Shown: one piece after another, positions 1-8,368 of the stretch | Numbering within the stretch: position 1 is the first letter of the stretch | How the letters are laid out: every line of letters begins with the position of its first letter | From: JAVVPL01 sp036655775 | GTDB taxonomy: Bacteria > Bacteroidota > Bacteroidia > Bacteroidales > P3 | Assembly (NCBI GenBank): GCA_036655775.1 | Contig: JAVVPL010000023.1 | Coordinates: 1 to 23,319, forward strand | Direction of reading: 5' to 3' | DNA: 23,319 nt | The notes under the pieces: generated by a model | Databases searched by the model: none | The model's input: the letters and a program-made list of their open reading frames with translations, nothing else | What the model was told of the DNA's origin: nothing | Position numbers and translations under genes: made by a program

Positions 1-3000
1 AAAGGTCTACGCACCTCAATTCTTAGGATCGGGCTAGCAATGGTTCTTAGTATAAACCTCGCCCTTTTTTCAGCCTCTGCACAAAGTACTCCACGACTTT
101 TGAACGAAGACTTTGAGTATACTCCAGGAGATATTGTAGGACAAGGAGCTTGGCTACGAGACGGAACCGCTGGAAGTTCCAATATCCTTACCGTTGTGGA
201 CGAAAACCTCACCTACAAAAATTATCAAAATGCAAAGCTAGGCAAGAGTGTACAAACACGCATTATTTCTGGACAAAAAGCAATCCTTCCCTTTGCTCCA
301 CAAACAGGCACAATTTATTTATCAGCACTCATTCGGATTGATTCTATCAAAAGTACCAAATATGATTACATCATGGCTTTTACCACAGGAGAACAAAATT
401 CTTCTCCACAATTTGCCAAATTATATATCAAAGATGCCTCTAATCATCAATTTAATTTAGGGGTTGTACGCACAGGGATGACTAGTTACGGCACAGGCAC
501 GTACAATTGGGGAGACACCCTTTTAATTGTGCTTAAATACGAAGTCAAAGAAGGAGTCAGCAATGATGTGGTAAGCCTTTGGGTCAACCCTCTTATAAGT
601 TCCGAATCGGCATCAAGCCCATATATACAAAATCGATTTGCCGAAGAAACAGGCGATGATATGACTTCCCTTGCAGCGGTTCAAATTAGACAAAGCACCA
701 CTGCTCCTATGGCTACCATCGATGCACTCCGTGTGGCCACCTCTTGGAATGCTTTATTTGGCAGTGAACCTCCCACTCCTAGCCGTCCTGCCATTGTTCT
801 ACAACCCCAGACTGTCGATTTTGGCTTAGGCTACGACGATTTCACCTATCATAAAACCCTAGTTGTAAAAGGCGAAAAACTCACCCACGATATTTCGGCT
901 CATCTTCGTTCAGGCGGTATGATTCGTATCAACAAAACCACCCTATCCAAAGATAAAGCCCTTAGCGAAAGTGGAGACAGCCTTTTTATCCAACTTAATG
1001 GCAATCATGCAAGCAAAACTACAGATACCATTTTATTTAGCAGCATAGGAGCCGATACGGTGCTATTGCCTATCACTTGGGCAAATCTACCCTTAACTGA
1101 TCTCAATTCACTTGCCGAACTACGCGCACAAGTAGCCCTAGACCCTGAATACGCAATTAAAGACTATCGTATTAAAGAAGAACTTCTCATTTCCTATATT
1201 TTCACAGGCAACCCCAGTTTACAAGTATTTGCCCAAAACGACAGCTTAGGCATCACCATCAACGACAATGAAAGTGTAATTATCGACACCTATCATATTG
1301 GCGATAAAATTCAAGGTCTCGTTGGCAAACTCGTTTCCAGTTTTGGAAGTATTTCTTTTGTCCCTATACGTGAGTGGTTTCCGATTTCTTCGGGTAATGC
1401 CCTCACTCCTTGCAAACTTACTCTAGCTCAATTAAAAGCAGCACCCACTAAATACGAAAGTCGATTACTCGAACTCAATGAAGTGGAATTTCCCAATCGC
1501 AAAACCGAAAACAATGGGATATTCAAACTAGGGGTCAATCCCAAAATGACACAAGGCGAAGTAAGCGTAAGCGATAATTTTAGTTTACGTGTGCTTAAAA
1601 ATGTAGATTTTATTGGCGATACCATTCCTGCCAAAGCACATATTATTGGCATCAGCACGGCTGGATCTGGCAAATTAATTGCCGCTCGTTCCAAAGCAGA
1701 TATTACGGCAATGGTCGATCCTATTATAGAACCTATCCGCACACCCAACTTGCTTAGCAATGGTAGTTTTGAAATTTGGAATCCCAGCGATCCTCTATTT
1801 GGAGATAAACCTGCCGATTGGGAAATCAGTAGTCGTTCTGCCAAAGAAAACAGCTTGATCAAAGAAGGAAATGCGGCTTTAAAAATAGTAGAAGCTCCTC
1901 AAAATTACAATAAAATAGAACAAGAACTTCTTGCCGCCAATACACAAATTTACACCGATCAAATGTACCAAGTAAGCTTTAGCTATTATGTAGTAAAGGG
2001 CAGTACCAATGGCAATGATATCTCCATGTACAACAAATGGACTACGGGTGGCTATGATATGGAAAACGACAAAGAGCTATTAGCCAATGGCCTCTTTTTT
2101 AGCTCTCTTGGCAAATGGAGTACCAAAACCATAGAAACTAGAGCACCCAAAAATGCAGATGGTTTTATTTTCAATGTGGGTGTAGGCAAAGAGGTAGTGG
2201 CCATTTTTGATGATTTTAGTTTCAAGCGCATACCCGATACCGTACTACGACTTTATGCTAGTCCCAATTCCATTCCTACCCTTAGCACAAAAGTAGATTC
2301 TACCATTCATTCAAGCATTTTTAAAATAGATGGATTTAATTTGACAGGCGATATTTCCATTCGCATTACAGGCGAGCACGCAAGCTATTTTACCCCTTCC
2401 TCTACCCTTATTCGCCACGCCACAGGTCAAAGCAAAGGAGAAATTTCTATTGCCTACACGCCTAAAGTTGCGGGTCGTCATTTTGCCAATATAGAAATTA
2501 GTACCCCAGGGACAAAAACAATTCTCATTGAAATTGTGGGCTCGGCCACCGCCAATATTGTAGATAAAAAACCTAGTATTACACTTTCCACCGATACATT
2601 GGCCCATTTTGTTGCAGTTGTAGGAAAAAACAAACTAGACAGTTTGATTATCAATGCGAATAATTTAACCGATTATCTCTATGCAAGTTTGTCAGGCAAA
2701 GACAAAGCTCATTTTCTTATGTCTACATCCATGCTTGGCAAAGAAGTAGTAGATGTTAAATTCCGTATCACCTATCAACCCAAAAGTGAAGGTTCACACA
2801 CTGCATACATTAAATTTTATTCCAAAAATGCCGATACCGTAACCTTAGTTCTCAAAGGAACTGCAAGCAAAAGCAGCGATCCCGAACTTCCTGATATCTT
2901 AAATAGAAAAATTTCTTTAGATACCACCCACCCCAAAATTCTTTGGGTAGAAAATTTTGACAATGTAACCCACAACAAAGCAATTCCCGACAGCATTATG

Positions 3001-4314
3001 CAAAATGTAGTTCCACAATGGGACCGTCCTTGGTGGGGTTTTTACGAAAAAGATAAAGAAGGCAATGTGGTTGAACATGTAGCCAAAGCAACAGGCTATG
3101 TATATCAAAACGATACGGCCAAAAAATGTGAAATGTGGTTGATCTCCCCAGCTTTGGATTTCAAACATGCAAAAGCAAAAATATTTACCTTCCGCGTTAT
3201 GGGCGACTTTATGTTTAAGAACCATAAAACCAAATTAGAACTTTTCTATATGGAAAAAGAAGGCGATAGCAGTTATCAAAATAAAATCGAAGTACCCATG
3301 CCCTCTATCCCCGACGAAAATGGCGATTGGAGAGAATTTCACATTGATTTGAGCGAACAAAATATAGCCGATATCTTCTTTATGGGCTTCCGTTTCACTG
3401 GATATACAGGAAGCACCAATAGTGTGGTTTATTATCTTGACAACCTCAGTTTTGGACGTACCGATTTAGCTAGCATTAGCAGTCCTAGCAAAAAAGTACT
3501 ATTGAATACCCAAGTATTTACCACTACTATTTCCGACAGTATCTTTGTAGGTGGTCAAAATTTAAAAGAAGAAATACAAATTTCTATACTAGGCGCCAAT
3601 GCTAGTAAATTTACAGCTTCCAAAAATCTACTTGATCCCACAGGAGGTAGTTTTCAAATTAGTTTCTCTCCTTTAGATTCGGGTCTTCATGTTGCTTATA
3701 TCAAATTGAGTTCTGCAGGTGCTGCCGATATTATTATTCCTTTAGAAGGAAGAACCAGCGCTGCCACTCCCAAAATTTTGGTCAGCAAAGACGATTTGAC
3801 TATTGTACTCCGTTTAGAAAATGGAACGGAAGTGAGCTCCAAAGAAATTACAGTCAATCCTTTTGTTTTAACTACCGATATTACGCTCAGTTTGCAAGGC
3901 AAGGATGCCAGCCAATTTCGTTTAAGTAGAACCTCTATCCCAAAAGATGGAGTAGGTCAAAAATTTACTATTCTCTATCATCCTACCGATCAAAGTAAAA
4001 CCCATCAAGCCCAAGTACGCTTACATTCTACGGGTGCCAACGATGTCATCATTAGCGTTAGTGGACAAAAAACCACCAGCATAGAAGACCCTATCTTTCA
4101 TTCAATCCGTATTGTACGCACCACAAATGGCTTCACTCTCAATAGCGAAGGAATCCAATTAAAAGAAATTACAGTTTACAACATTGGAGGACAAAGAATT
4201 TATTCAAGCCGCAACAATTCCTCACAGATAGAAATTCCTATCAAAGATCGAGGATGTTATTTTATAAAAACAGTTAGTGAGTACGGAGTACGCACATTAA
4301 AAAATATTTGGTAA
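1..4314 (+). CDS. Giant mosaic secreted protein with T9SS C-terminal sorting domain (5' end outside window)
   Basis: The first ATG in the window is at 40, but the frame is open to base 1 and reads K-G-L-R-T-S-I-L-R-I-G-L-A before it. That is a basic n-region leading into the hydrophobic segment ending ALFSASAQS, so the real start lies upstream. Numbering from the ATG, the protein has a LamG-like N-terminal domain (about 19-240), a DUF5689/OB-like region (352-560), a carbohydrate-binding-like domain starting LLSNGSFEIW (571-735), and a cleaved-adhesin/choice-of-anchor-J-like domain (965-1142) starting ILWVENFDN. Five beta-rich repeats of about 95 residues (about 250-350, 738-835, 845-943, 1148-1238, 1245-1342) share the pattern G-x-N-L-T-x-D-I, G-x-x-A-S-x-F, Y-x-P, G-x-x-x-A. 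Residues 1352-1424 match a type A T9SS sorting domain (ITVYNIGGQRIYSS, then CYFIKTVSEYGV). Established for T9SS: such proteins cross the outer membrane and are released or anchored. Adhesion or glycan binding is inference; no catalytic domain was recognised. Confidence 0.9.
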   Translation, partial: KGLRTSILRIGLAMVLSINLALFSASAQSTPRLLNEDFEYTPGDIVGQGAWLRDGTAGSSNILTVVDENLTYKNYQNAKLGKSVQTRIISGQKAILPFAPQTGTIYLSALIRIDSIKSTKYDYIMAFTTGEQNSSPQFAKLYIKDASNHQFNLGVVRTGMTSYGTGTYNWGDTLLIVLKYEVKEGVSNDVVSLWVNPLISSESASSPYIQNRFAEETGDDMTSLAAVQIRQSTTAPMATIDALRVATSWNALFGSEPPTPSRPAIVLQPQTVDFGLGYDDFTYHKTLVVKGEKLTHDISAHLRSGGMIRINKTTLSKDKALSESGDSLFIQLNGNHASKTTDTILFSSIGADTVLLPITWANLPLTDLNSLAELRAQVALDPEYAIKDYRIKEELLISYIFTGNPSLQVFAQNDSLGITINDNESVIIDTYHIGDKIQGLVGKLVSSFGSISFVPIREWFPISSGNALTPCKLTLAQLKAAPTKYESRLLELNEVEFPNRKTENNGIFKLGVNPKMTQGEVSVSDNFSLRVLKNVDFIGDTIPAKAHIIGISTAGSGKLIAARSKADITAMVDPIIEPIRTPNLLSNGSFEIWNPSDPLFGDKPADWEISSRSAKENSLIKEGNAALKIVEAPQNYNKIEQELLAANTQIYTDQMYQVSFSYYVVKGSTNGNDISMYNKWTTGGYDMENDKELLANGLFFSSLGKWSTKTIETRAPKNADGFIFNVGVGKEVVAIFDDFSFKRIPDTVLRLYASPNSIPTLSTKVDSTIHSSIFKIDGFNLTGDISIRITGEHASYFTPSSTLIRHATGQSKGEISIAYTPKVAGRHFANIEISTPGTKTILIEIVGSATANIVDKKPSITLSTDTLAHFVAVVGKNKLDSLIINANNLTDYLYASLSGKDKAHFLMSTSMLGKEVVDVKFRITYQPKSEGSHTAYIKFYSKNADTVTLVLKGTASKSSDPELPDILNRKISLDTTHPKILWVENFDNVTHNKAIPDSIMQNVVPQWDRPWWGFYEKDKEGNVVEHVAKATGYVYQNDTAKKCEMWLISPALDFKHAKAKIFTFRVMGDFMFKNHKTKLELFYMEKEGDSSYQNKIEVPMPSIPDENGDWREFHIDLSEQNIADIFFMGFRFTGYTGSTNSVVYYLDNLSFGRTDLASISSPSKKVLLNTQVFTTTISDSIFVGGQNLKEEIQISILGANASKFTASKNLLDPTGGSFQISFSPLDSGLHVAYIKLSSAGAADIIIPLEGRTSAATPKILVSKDDLTIVLRLENGTEVSSKEITVNPFVLTTDITLSLQGKDASQFRLSRTSIPKDGVGQKFTILYHPTDQSKTHQAQVRLHSTGANDVIISVSGQKTTSIEDPIFHSIRIVRTTNGFTLNSEGIQLKEITVYNIGGQRIYSSRNNSSQIEIPIKDRGCYFIKTVSEYGVRTLKNIW

Positions 4315-4345
4315 TGGTAATTAATTTAGTTTTTGGTTTTTGAGG

Positions 4346-4374
4346 AAATAGGGGCTTTCGCCCCTATTTTTTTT
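4346..4374 (+). terminator. Rho-independent terminator of the large secreted-protein gene
   Basis: A perfect 10-bp stem (AAATAGGGGC pairing with GCCCCTATTT) closes a TTTC tetraloop and runs into eight T residues. It lies about 30 bases after the stop codon of the large plus-strand gene and before the tandem repeat array. Confidence 0.9.
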
Positions 4375-4386
4375 AACTGTTTTTTA

Positions 4387-4671
4387 AAGTGTTACACTTT
4401 TAATATTACGCTTTTCAGTATTACACTTTTCAGTATTACACTTTTCAGTATTACACTTTTCAGTANNNNNNNNNNNNNNNNNNNNNNNNNNNNNNNNNNN
4501 NNNNNNNNNNNNNNNNNNNNNNNNNNNNNNNNNNNNNNNNNNNNNNNNNNNNNNNNNNNNNNNNNTCAGTATTACACTTTTCAGTATTACACTTTTCAGT
4601 ATTACACTTTTCAGTATTACGCTTTTTAGTATTACTTTTTTCAGTATTACACTTTTCAGTATTACGCTTTT
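4387..4671. repeat. 15-bp tandem repeat array with an assembly gap
   Basis: The unit is CAGTATTACACTTTT. Left of the gap are two variant units (4387-4401 and a 14-bp unit 4402-4415), three perfect units (4416-4460) and a partial one. Right of it are seven contiguous units (4567-4671), with variants at 4612, 4627 and 4657, the commonest change being CAC to CGC. Positions 4466-4565 are 100 N, a typical placeholder for a gap of unknown size, so copy number is unknown and likely higher. The array fills the space between two convergent genes, and its last unit contains the tyrS stop codon. In the tyrS reading frame most full units bring a TAA and a TGA. The 15-nt period also leaves a spurious plus-strand frame open (FSITL repeated), which is not a gene. 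Confidence 0.95.
4466..4565. other. Assembly gap (100 N)
   Basis: Exactly 100 unresolved bases flanked on both sides by the same 15-bp repeat, so the break was probably caused by the repeat itself. The true length is unknown. Confidence 0.99.
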
Positions 4672-5948
4672 ACATGTACCACATAATAATTTTTCTTGCC
4701 TTTTTGCACCAAAATATATGCCCCATTTAATAATATCTCTTCGTTGATAAGGGTTTGTTCACTTACCTTTTCTTTATTTATTGAAACGCCATTTTCTTTC
4801 AAAGCACGTCTTGCCTCTCCTTTGGAAGCATATATATTTGTTTTTTCAGACAGAAAATCAATCATCGACACCTGTAAATCGTTTCTATTGATTTCACATT
4901 GAGGAACCCCCTCAAAAACCGCTAAAAACATCTTTTCAGAGAGTTTTTTCAAGGCATCGGTAGTTGACTTCCCAAATAGAATTTCTGAGGCCTCAAGGGC
5001 TGCTTCGTAATCTTGTTGAGAATGTACCCGAATGGTCAAATCTTTGGCAAGTGCTTTTTGTAAAATACGCAAATGAGGCGCTGCGGCGTGTTCTTTTTCC
5101 ATCGCTTCTATTTCCGTTTGACTAAAGGCTGTGAAAATACGAATATATTTTGCAGAATCGGCATCCGAACAATTCATCCAAAATTGAAAAAATTGATATG
5201 GGCTTGTTTTTTCAGGATCAAGCCAAATATTACCCGATTCTGTTTTTCCAAATTTACCTCCATCGGCTTTGGTAATAAGAGGACAGGTCAAACCATACGC
5301 TTCCCCAGATACTTTGCGACGAATTAATTCCGTACCCGTAGTAATATTCCCCCATTGATCCGAACCACCCATTTGTAATTTACAATTTTTAGTTTGATAC
5401 AAACAAAAAAAATCATATCCTTGCACCAATTGGTATGTAAATTCGGTAAACGACATCCCATCTTTGGTTTCACCCGTAAAACGTTTTTTTACAGAATCCT
5501 TTGCCATCATATAATTTACCGTAATATGTTTCCCCACATCTCGAATAAAATCAAGAAAACTTATCGACTGCATCCAATCGTAATTGTTCACCATTTCGGC
5601 TCTATTGGAGGCATCGGAATCGAAATCAAGAAATTTTTGTAATTGTTTTTTGATACACGCTTGATTGTGACGAAGTGTTTCTTCATCCAATAAATTGCGT
5701 TCCAACGATTTTCCCGAAGGATCCCCAATCATTCCCGTAGCCCCTCCTATCAAAGCCAAAGGCTTATGTCCTGCAGCTTGTAGATGTTTCAACATCATCA
5801 CACTAACCAAATGGCCTATATGCAAAGAGTCGGCCGTAGGATCAATACCCACATACGCTGTTATTTGTTCTTTATTTAAAAGTTCTTCGGTACCTGGCAT
5901 GATATCTTGGAGCATACCTCTCCAACGGAGTTCTTGAATAAAGTTCAT
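4662..5948 (-). CDS. tyrS: Tyrosyl-tRNA synthetase
   Basis: Charges tRNA-Tyr with tyrosine in the cytoplasm; a class I aminoacyl-tRNA synthetase. The 428-residue length is normal for the bacterial TyrS family. Visible landmarks are the tyrosine-pocket segment YVGIDPTADS (32-41), the HIGH signature at 43-46, the conserved GGSDQWGN (194-201) and the KMSKS-equivalent KFGKT at 232-236. A C-terminal S4-like RNA-binding domain occupies roughly 355-428. The gene lies 11 bases after the sugar transporter and is probably co-transcribed with it. The last two sense codons and the TAA stop fall inside the final copy of the 15-bp array, so the array starts exactly at the 3' end of this gene. Confidence 0.98.
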   Translation of the reverse strand: MNFIQELRWRGMLQDIMPGTEELLNKEQITAYVGIDPTADSLHIGHLVSVMMLKHLQAAGHKPLALIGGATGMIGDPSGKSLERNLLDEETLRHNQACIKKQLQKFLDFDSDASNRAEMVNNYDWMQSISFLDFIRDVGKHITVNYMMAKDSVKKRFTGETKDGMSFTEFTYQLVQGYDFFCLYQTKNCKLQMGGSDQWGNITTGTELIRRKVSGEAYGLTCPLITKADGGKFGKTESGNIWLDPEKTSPYQFFQFWMNCSDADSAKYIRIFTAFSQTEIEAMEKEHAAAPHLRILQKALAKDLTIRVHSQQDYEAALEASEILFGKSTTDALKKLSEKMFLAVFEGVPQCEINRNDLQVSMIDFLSEKTNIYASKGEARRALKENGVSINKEKVSEQTLINEEILLNGAYILVQKGKKNYYVVHVKA

Positions 5949-5959
5949 TTTTTATTTTT

Positions 5960-7264
5960 TTATTTTGTTGGATTGTCGTTTGAGGAACTTTCTTTGTTTT
6001 CTTTAGCTTTGACACTCATTGCATAGAACAATATAACCAAATAACAAGGAAGTAAGACCAAATAAGCCAAACGTAAATTGACTCCGTCTTCCATATTGTT
6101 AAATAAAGTAGGCAAGTAATCGGCAAAAGCACCGTAGACTAAAGGAAGTATAGCACCTCCTGCAATAGCCATAATGAGCAAAGAAGACCCAAAACTAGTA
6201 TGTCGACCCAAACCTTCAAGGGCAAGTCCCCAAATTGTAGGCCATATCATAGCATTGGCAAAGCCCAAAAACACAAGAAAAGTAAGTGAAGTATATGCCG
6301 AAGTAACTATAGCCGAAAGGGTAAAAACAAGTCCCAAAATTGCGGAAAACACCAACACCATCCGTTGATTCATAATTCGAGGAATACTTACAATTCCTAC
6401 CAAATAACCCACAATAAGAGCCAACATCGAATACATAGGAAACGATTTAGCATCTGTGGCCGAAATTCCTTGTGCCGTGGCATAGCCAATCAAACTATCT
6501 ATACTAATCACTTCCGCCCCCACATAAAAGAACATGGCTATTACTCCAAAAATCAAATGTGGATATTGAATAATATATCTTTTCGTTGACAATTCTGTGT
6601 CTTGTGCCGCTTCTTCCTTAGAAAAATCCACTTCAGGCAAATGTGTATGTCGGATCACGATAGCTAATAAAAACAAAGTAGCAGCAATGGCAATATAAGG
6701 AGGCACACACAAACGAGCCAAGCCATCCAACATCACACTCATTTGCTCTTCATCCATAGAAGGGAGCAAATCTTTGGTCACTTGCATTTGCGACAAAACC
6801 ACACTGCCCAATATTAAAGGCGCCACAGTACCTGCCACCTTACTACAAATACCCATAATACTAATTCGTCGAGCGGCCGTTTCTATGGGGCCTATAATAG
6901 CCGCATACGGATTGGCTGCTGTTTGTAAAAGCGCAAGCCCCGCACCTAACATAAACAAACCCGTTAAAAAAATTCCATAACTACGCGTATAGGCTGCAGG
7001 AATAAATACAAGTGCTCCCACCGACATAATCCATAAACCTAAAGCCATCCCTTGTTTAAATCCCACTTTTTTAAGTACAAAAGAAGAAGGAATAGCAAAT
7101 ATAAAATAAGCAATATAGAAAGCAAAAGTAACAAAATAGGATTCAAAATTATTGAGTTCACAGGCAATTTTTAAAAATGGAACTAAAGTAGCATTCAGCC
7201 AAGTGATAAAGCCGAATACAAAAAAAAGAGAGCCTATAACAAAAAGGGATTTATTTGGTTTCAT
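5960..7264 (-). CDS. FHS-family sugar:H+ symporter (FucP/GluP type, major facilitator superfamily)
   Basis: A 434-residue polytopic membrane protein with about 12 hydrophobic segments, predicted to import a sugar with protons across the inner membrane. Family markers are the N-terminal FGFITWLNATLVPFLK (18-33), typical of the fucose/glucose-galactose/N-acetylglucosamine group, and AANPYAAIIGP (116-126) near the end of the first repeat. Substrate cannot be read from sequence; fucose, glucose/galactose and amino sugars are all known in this family, and no sugar-catabolic gene is next to it. The start ATGAAACC coincides with the inner edge of a 41-bp direct repeat and of the dispersed element described separately, so the leader of this gene is unusual. 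No TAnnTTTG box was found upstream. Confidence 0.93.
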   Translation of the reverse strand: MKPNKSLFVIGSLFFVFGFITWLNATLVPFLKIACELNNFESYFVTFAFYIAYFIFAIPSSFVLKKVGFKQGMALGLWIMSVGALVFIPAAYTRSYGIFLTGLFMLGAGLALLQTAANPYAAIIGPIETAARRISIMGICSKVAGTVAPLILGSVVLSQMQVTKDLLPSMDEEQMSVMLDGLARLCVPPYIAIAATLFLLAIVIRHTHLPEVDFSKEEAAQDTELSTKRYIIQYPHLIFGVIAMFFYVGAEVISIDSLIGYATAQGISATDAKSFPMYSMLALIVGYLVGIVSIPRIMNQRMVLVFSAILGLVFTLSAIVTSAYTSLTFLVFLGFANAMIWPTIWGLALEGLGRHTSFGSSLLIMAIAGGAILPLVYGAFADYLPTLFNNMEDGVNLRLAYLVLLPCYLVILFYAMSVKAKENKESSSNDNPTK

Positions 7265-7298
7265 AAGTGATATATTTTAGGAAATAGGTCTTATGTAT
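7258..7298. repeat. 41-bp direct repeat, copy 1 (covers the transporter start codon)
   Basis: Identical over 41 bases to 7349-7389, offset by 91 bases. On the minus strand it ends with the start codon and first two bases of the second codon plus one more of the sugar transporter, preceded by its immediate upstream region. Confidence 0.95.
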
Positions 7299-7356
7299 CT
7301 CCATGAGATTCGCTTTCACGCTTTGAGATTTGCTTTTGAGCTCATGTCGTTTCATA
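7259..7356 (-). repeat. Dispersed leader element, copy A (upstream of the sugar transporter)
   Basis: This segment of 98 bases aligns with 17179-17277 at 75 of 99 columns by eye, with a single one-base gap. Best conserved on the plus strand are AAATAGGTC, CTCCATGAG, GCTTTTGAGCTCATG and CGTTTCATA. In both copies the element runs on the minus strand from an outer ATGAAACGA to an inner ATGAAA that is the start codon of the next gene. CATGAG and CTCATG inside it could pair to close a stem. Function is unknown: it could be a regulatory leader, a small RNA or a small non-autonomous repeat. Confidence 0.7.
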
Positions 7357-7389
7357 AGTGATATATTTTAGGAAATAGGTCTTATGTAT
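7349..7389. repeat. 41-bp direct repeat, copy 2 (abuts the panC stop)
   Basis: Second perfect copy of the 41-base repeat. It ends one base before the panC stop codon and carries an orphan ATGAAAC equivalent to the transporter start. Minus-strand translation from this ATG stays open through the spacer toward copy 1, but the equivalent frame in element copy B hits a stop after four codons, so coding is unlikely. Confidence 0.95.
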
Positions 7390-7390
7390 T

Positions 7391-8239
7391 TTAATAAAAT
7401 CGAATATTATCTATCAATCGCACTGTGTCAAAAAGCACTACAATACAAGCTACACAATGCACACAGTCATCCCATTTTGTGATTGCTTGTAAAGTTTCAG
7501 CATCTGCAATTTGAAAATACTCCAAATTCATAGCGGTGTTTTGTTTTATTTTTTGGCTCATCCACACCTGTATTTCTTGAGGAGAACATTTTGGATACAT
7601 TGTTTTTGCCTCTTGTAACAATTGATAAATAATAGGTGCTAGCGCTCGTTGTTCTGGCTCCAATCGCATATTGCGCGAACTCAATGCCAAACCATCCTTT
7701 TCACGCACGATAGGACAAGGTACAATCTCTATATTTATATTTTTTTGCTTTACCAAATGCTGAATAATTGCCAATTGTTGAAAATCCTTTTCGCCAAAAT
7801 AGGCTTTATGCGCTTGACTTAAATCGAACAATTTCGATACAATCACGGCAACACCTTGAAAATGCCCAGGACGAGAAGCCCCTTCCATCACCTTATCCAA
7901 ACATGAAAAATTGTATATTTCATGAGCTGGCTCATGAGCAGGATACATTTCATTCACTTGCGGGTTAAACACATAATCACATCCCAAACTTTGTAATAAA
8001 TCTAAATCTTGGACTAAAGTTCTTGGATATTTTTCCAAATCAGCTGGATTATTAAACTGTATTGGATTTACAAATACGCTGACAATTACAATTTCGTTTT
8101 CAGCACGTGCTCGTTTAATTAAAACAGCATGTCCTTGATGTAGCGCACCCATAGTAGGCACTAAACCTATAGTTTTACCTTCCTTGCGAAGAGAGGTAGT
8201 AATTTTTTTTATTTCTGCTTGTGTATGAAGTTGTTGCAT
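7391..8239 (-). CDS. panC: Pantothenate synthetase
   Basis: Joins pantoate and beta-alanine using ATP in pantothenate (vitamin B5) and coenzyme A biosynthesis; cytoplasmic. At 282 residues the length is normal. The nucleotidyltransferase fold shows PTMGALHQGH with the HxGH motif at 34-37, VFVNPIQFN (55-63) for pantoate and ATP binding, and the KMSKS-equivalent KDGLALSSRN (181-190). No panB or panD is adjacent. It is followed after one base by the 41-bp repeat, which separates it from the transporter and tyrS. Confidence 0.98.
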   Translation of the reverse strand: MQQLHTQAEIKKITTSLRKEGKTIGLVPTMGALHQGHAVLIKRARAENEIVIVSVFVNPIQFNNPADLEKYPRTLVQDLDLLQSLGCDYVFNPQVNEMYPAHEPAHEIYNFSCLDKVMEGASRPGHFQGVAVIVSKLFDLSQAHKAYFGEKDFQQLAIIQHLVKQKNINIEIVPCPIVREKDGLALSSRNMRLEPEQRALAPIIYQLLQEAKTMYPKCSPQEIQVWMSQKIKQNTAMNLEYFQIADAETLQAITKWDDCVHCVACIVVLFDTVRLIDNIRFY

Positions 8240-8267
8240 TTATATCTCTTTTTGAAATTTTAAGATA

Positions 8268-8275
8268 CAAAGATA
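8268..8275 (-). promoter_or_regulatory. Possible -7 box for panC
   Basis: TATCTTTG on the minus strand fits the Bacteroidota TAnnTTTG -7 consensus and would give a leader of about 20 bases. No matching TTTG was found about 20 bases upstream, so support is partial. The rest of the 8240-8368 gap is AT-rich and shows no other gene. Confidence 0.4.
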
Positions 8276-8368
8276 CAATTTTTTTTTTAGAATTTCGGCT
8301 TTACATACGTCATAGAATATAGTAATTTTCTATACCCCGGAATCCGCAAACTAAAAGCCATCTATTTG

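Noticed and set aside
4333..4629. Plus-strand open frame of 98 codons with repeated FSITL
   Set aside because: It is produced by a 15-bp tandem repeat whose period is a multiple of three and by undefined N codons; it is not a gene.
4387..4671. Tandem array considered as a CRISPR
   Set aside because: Units are contiguous 15-mers with no unique spacers, and no cas genes are present.
7262..7355. Small protein from the orphan ATGAAACGA of element copy A
   Set aside because: The same position in copy B reaches a stop after four codons, so the frame is not conserved.
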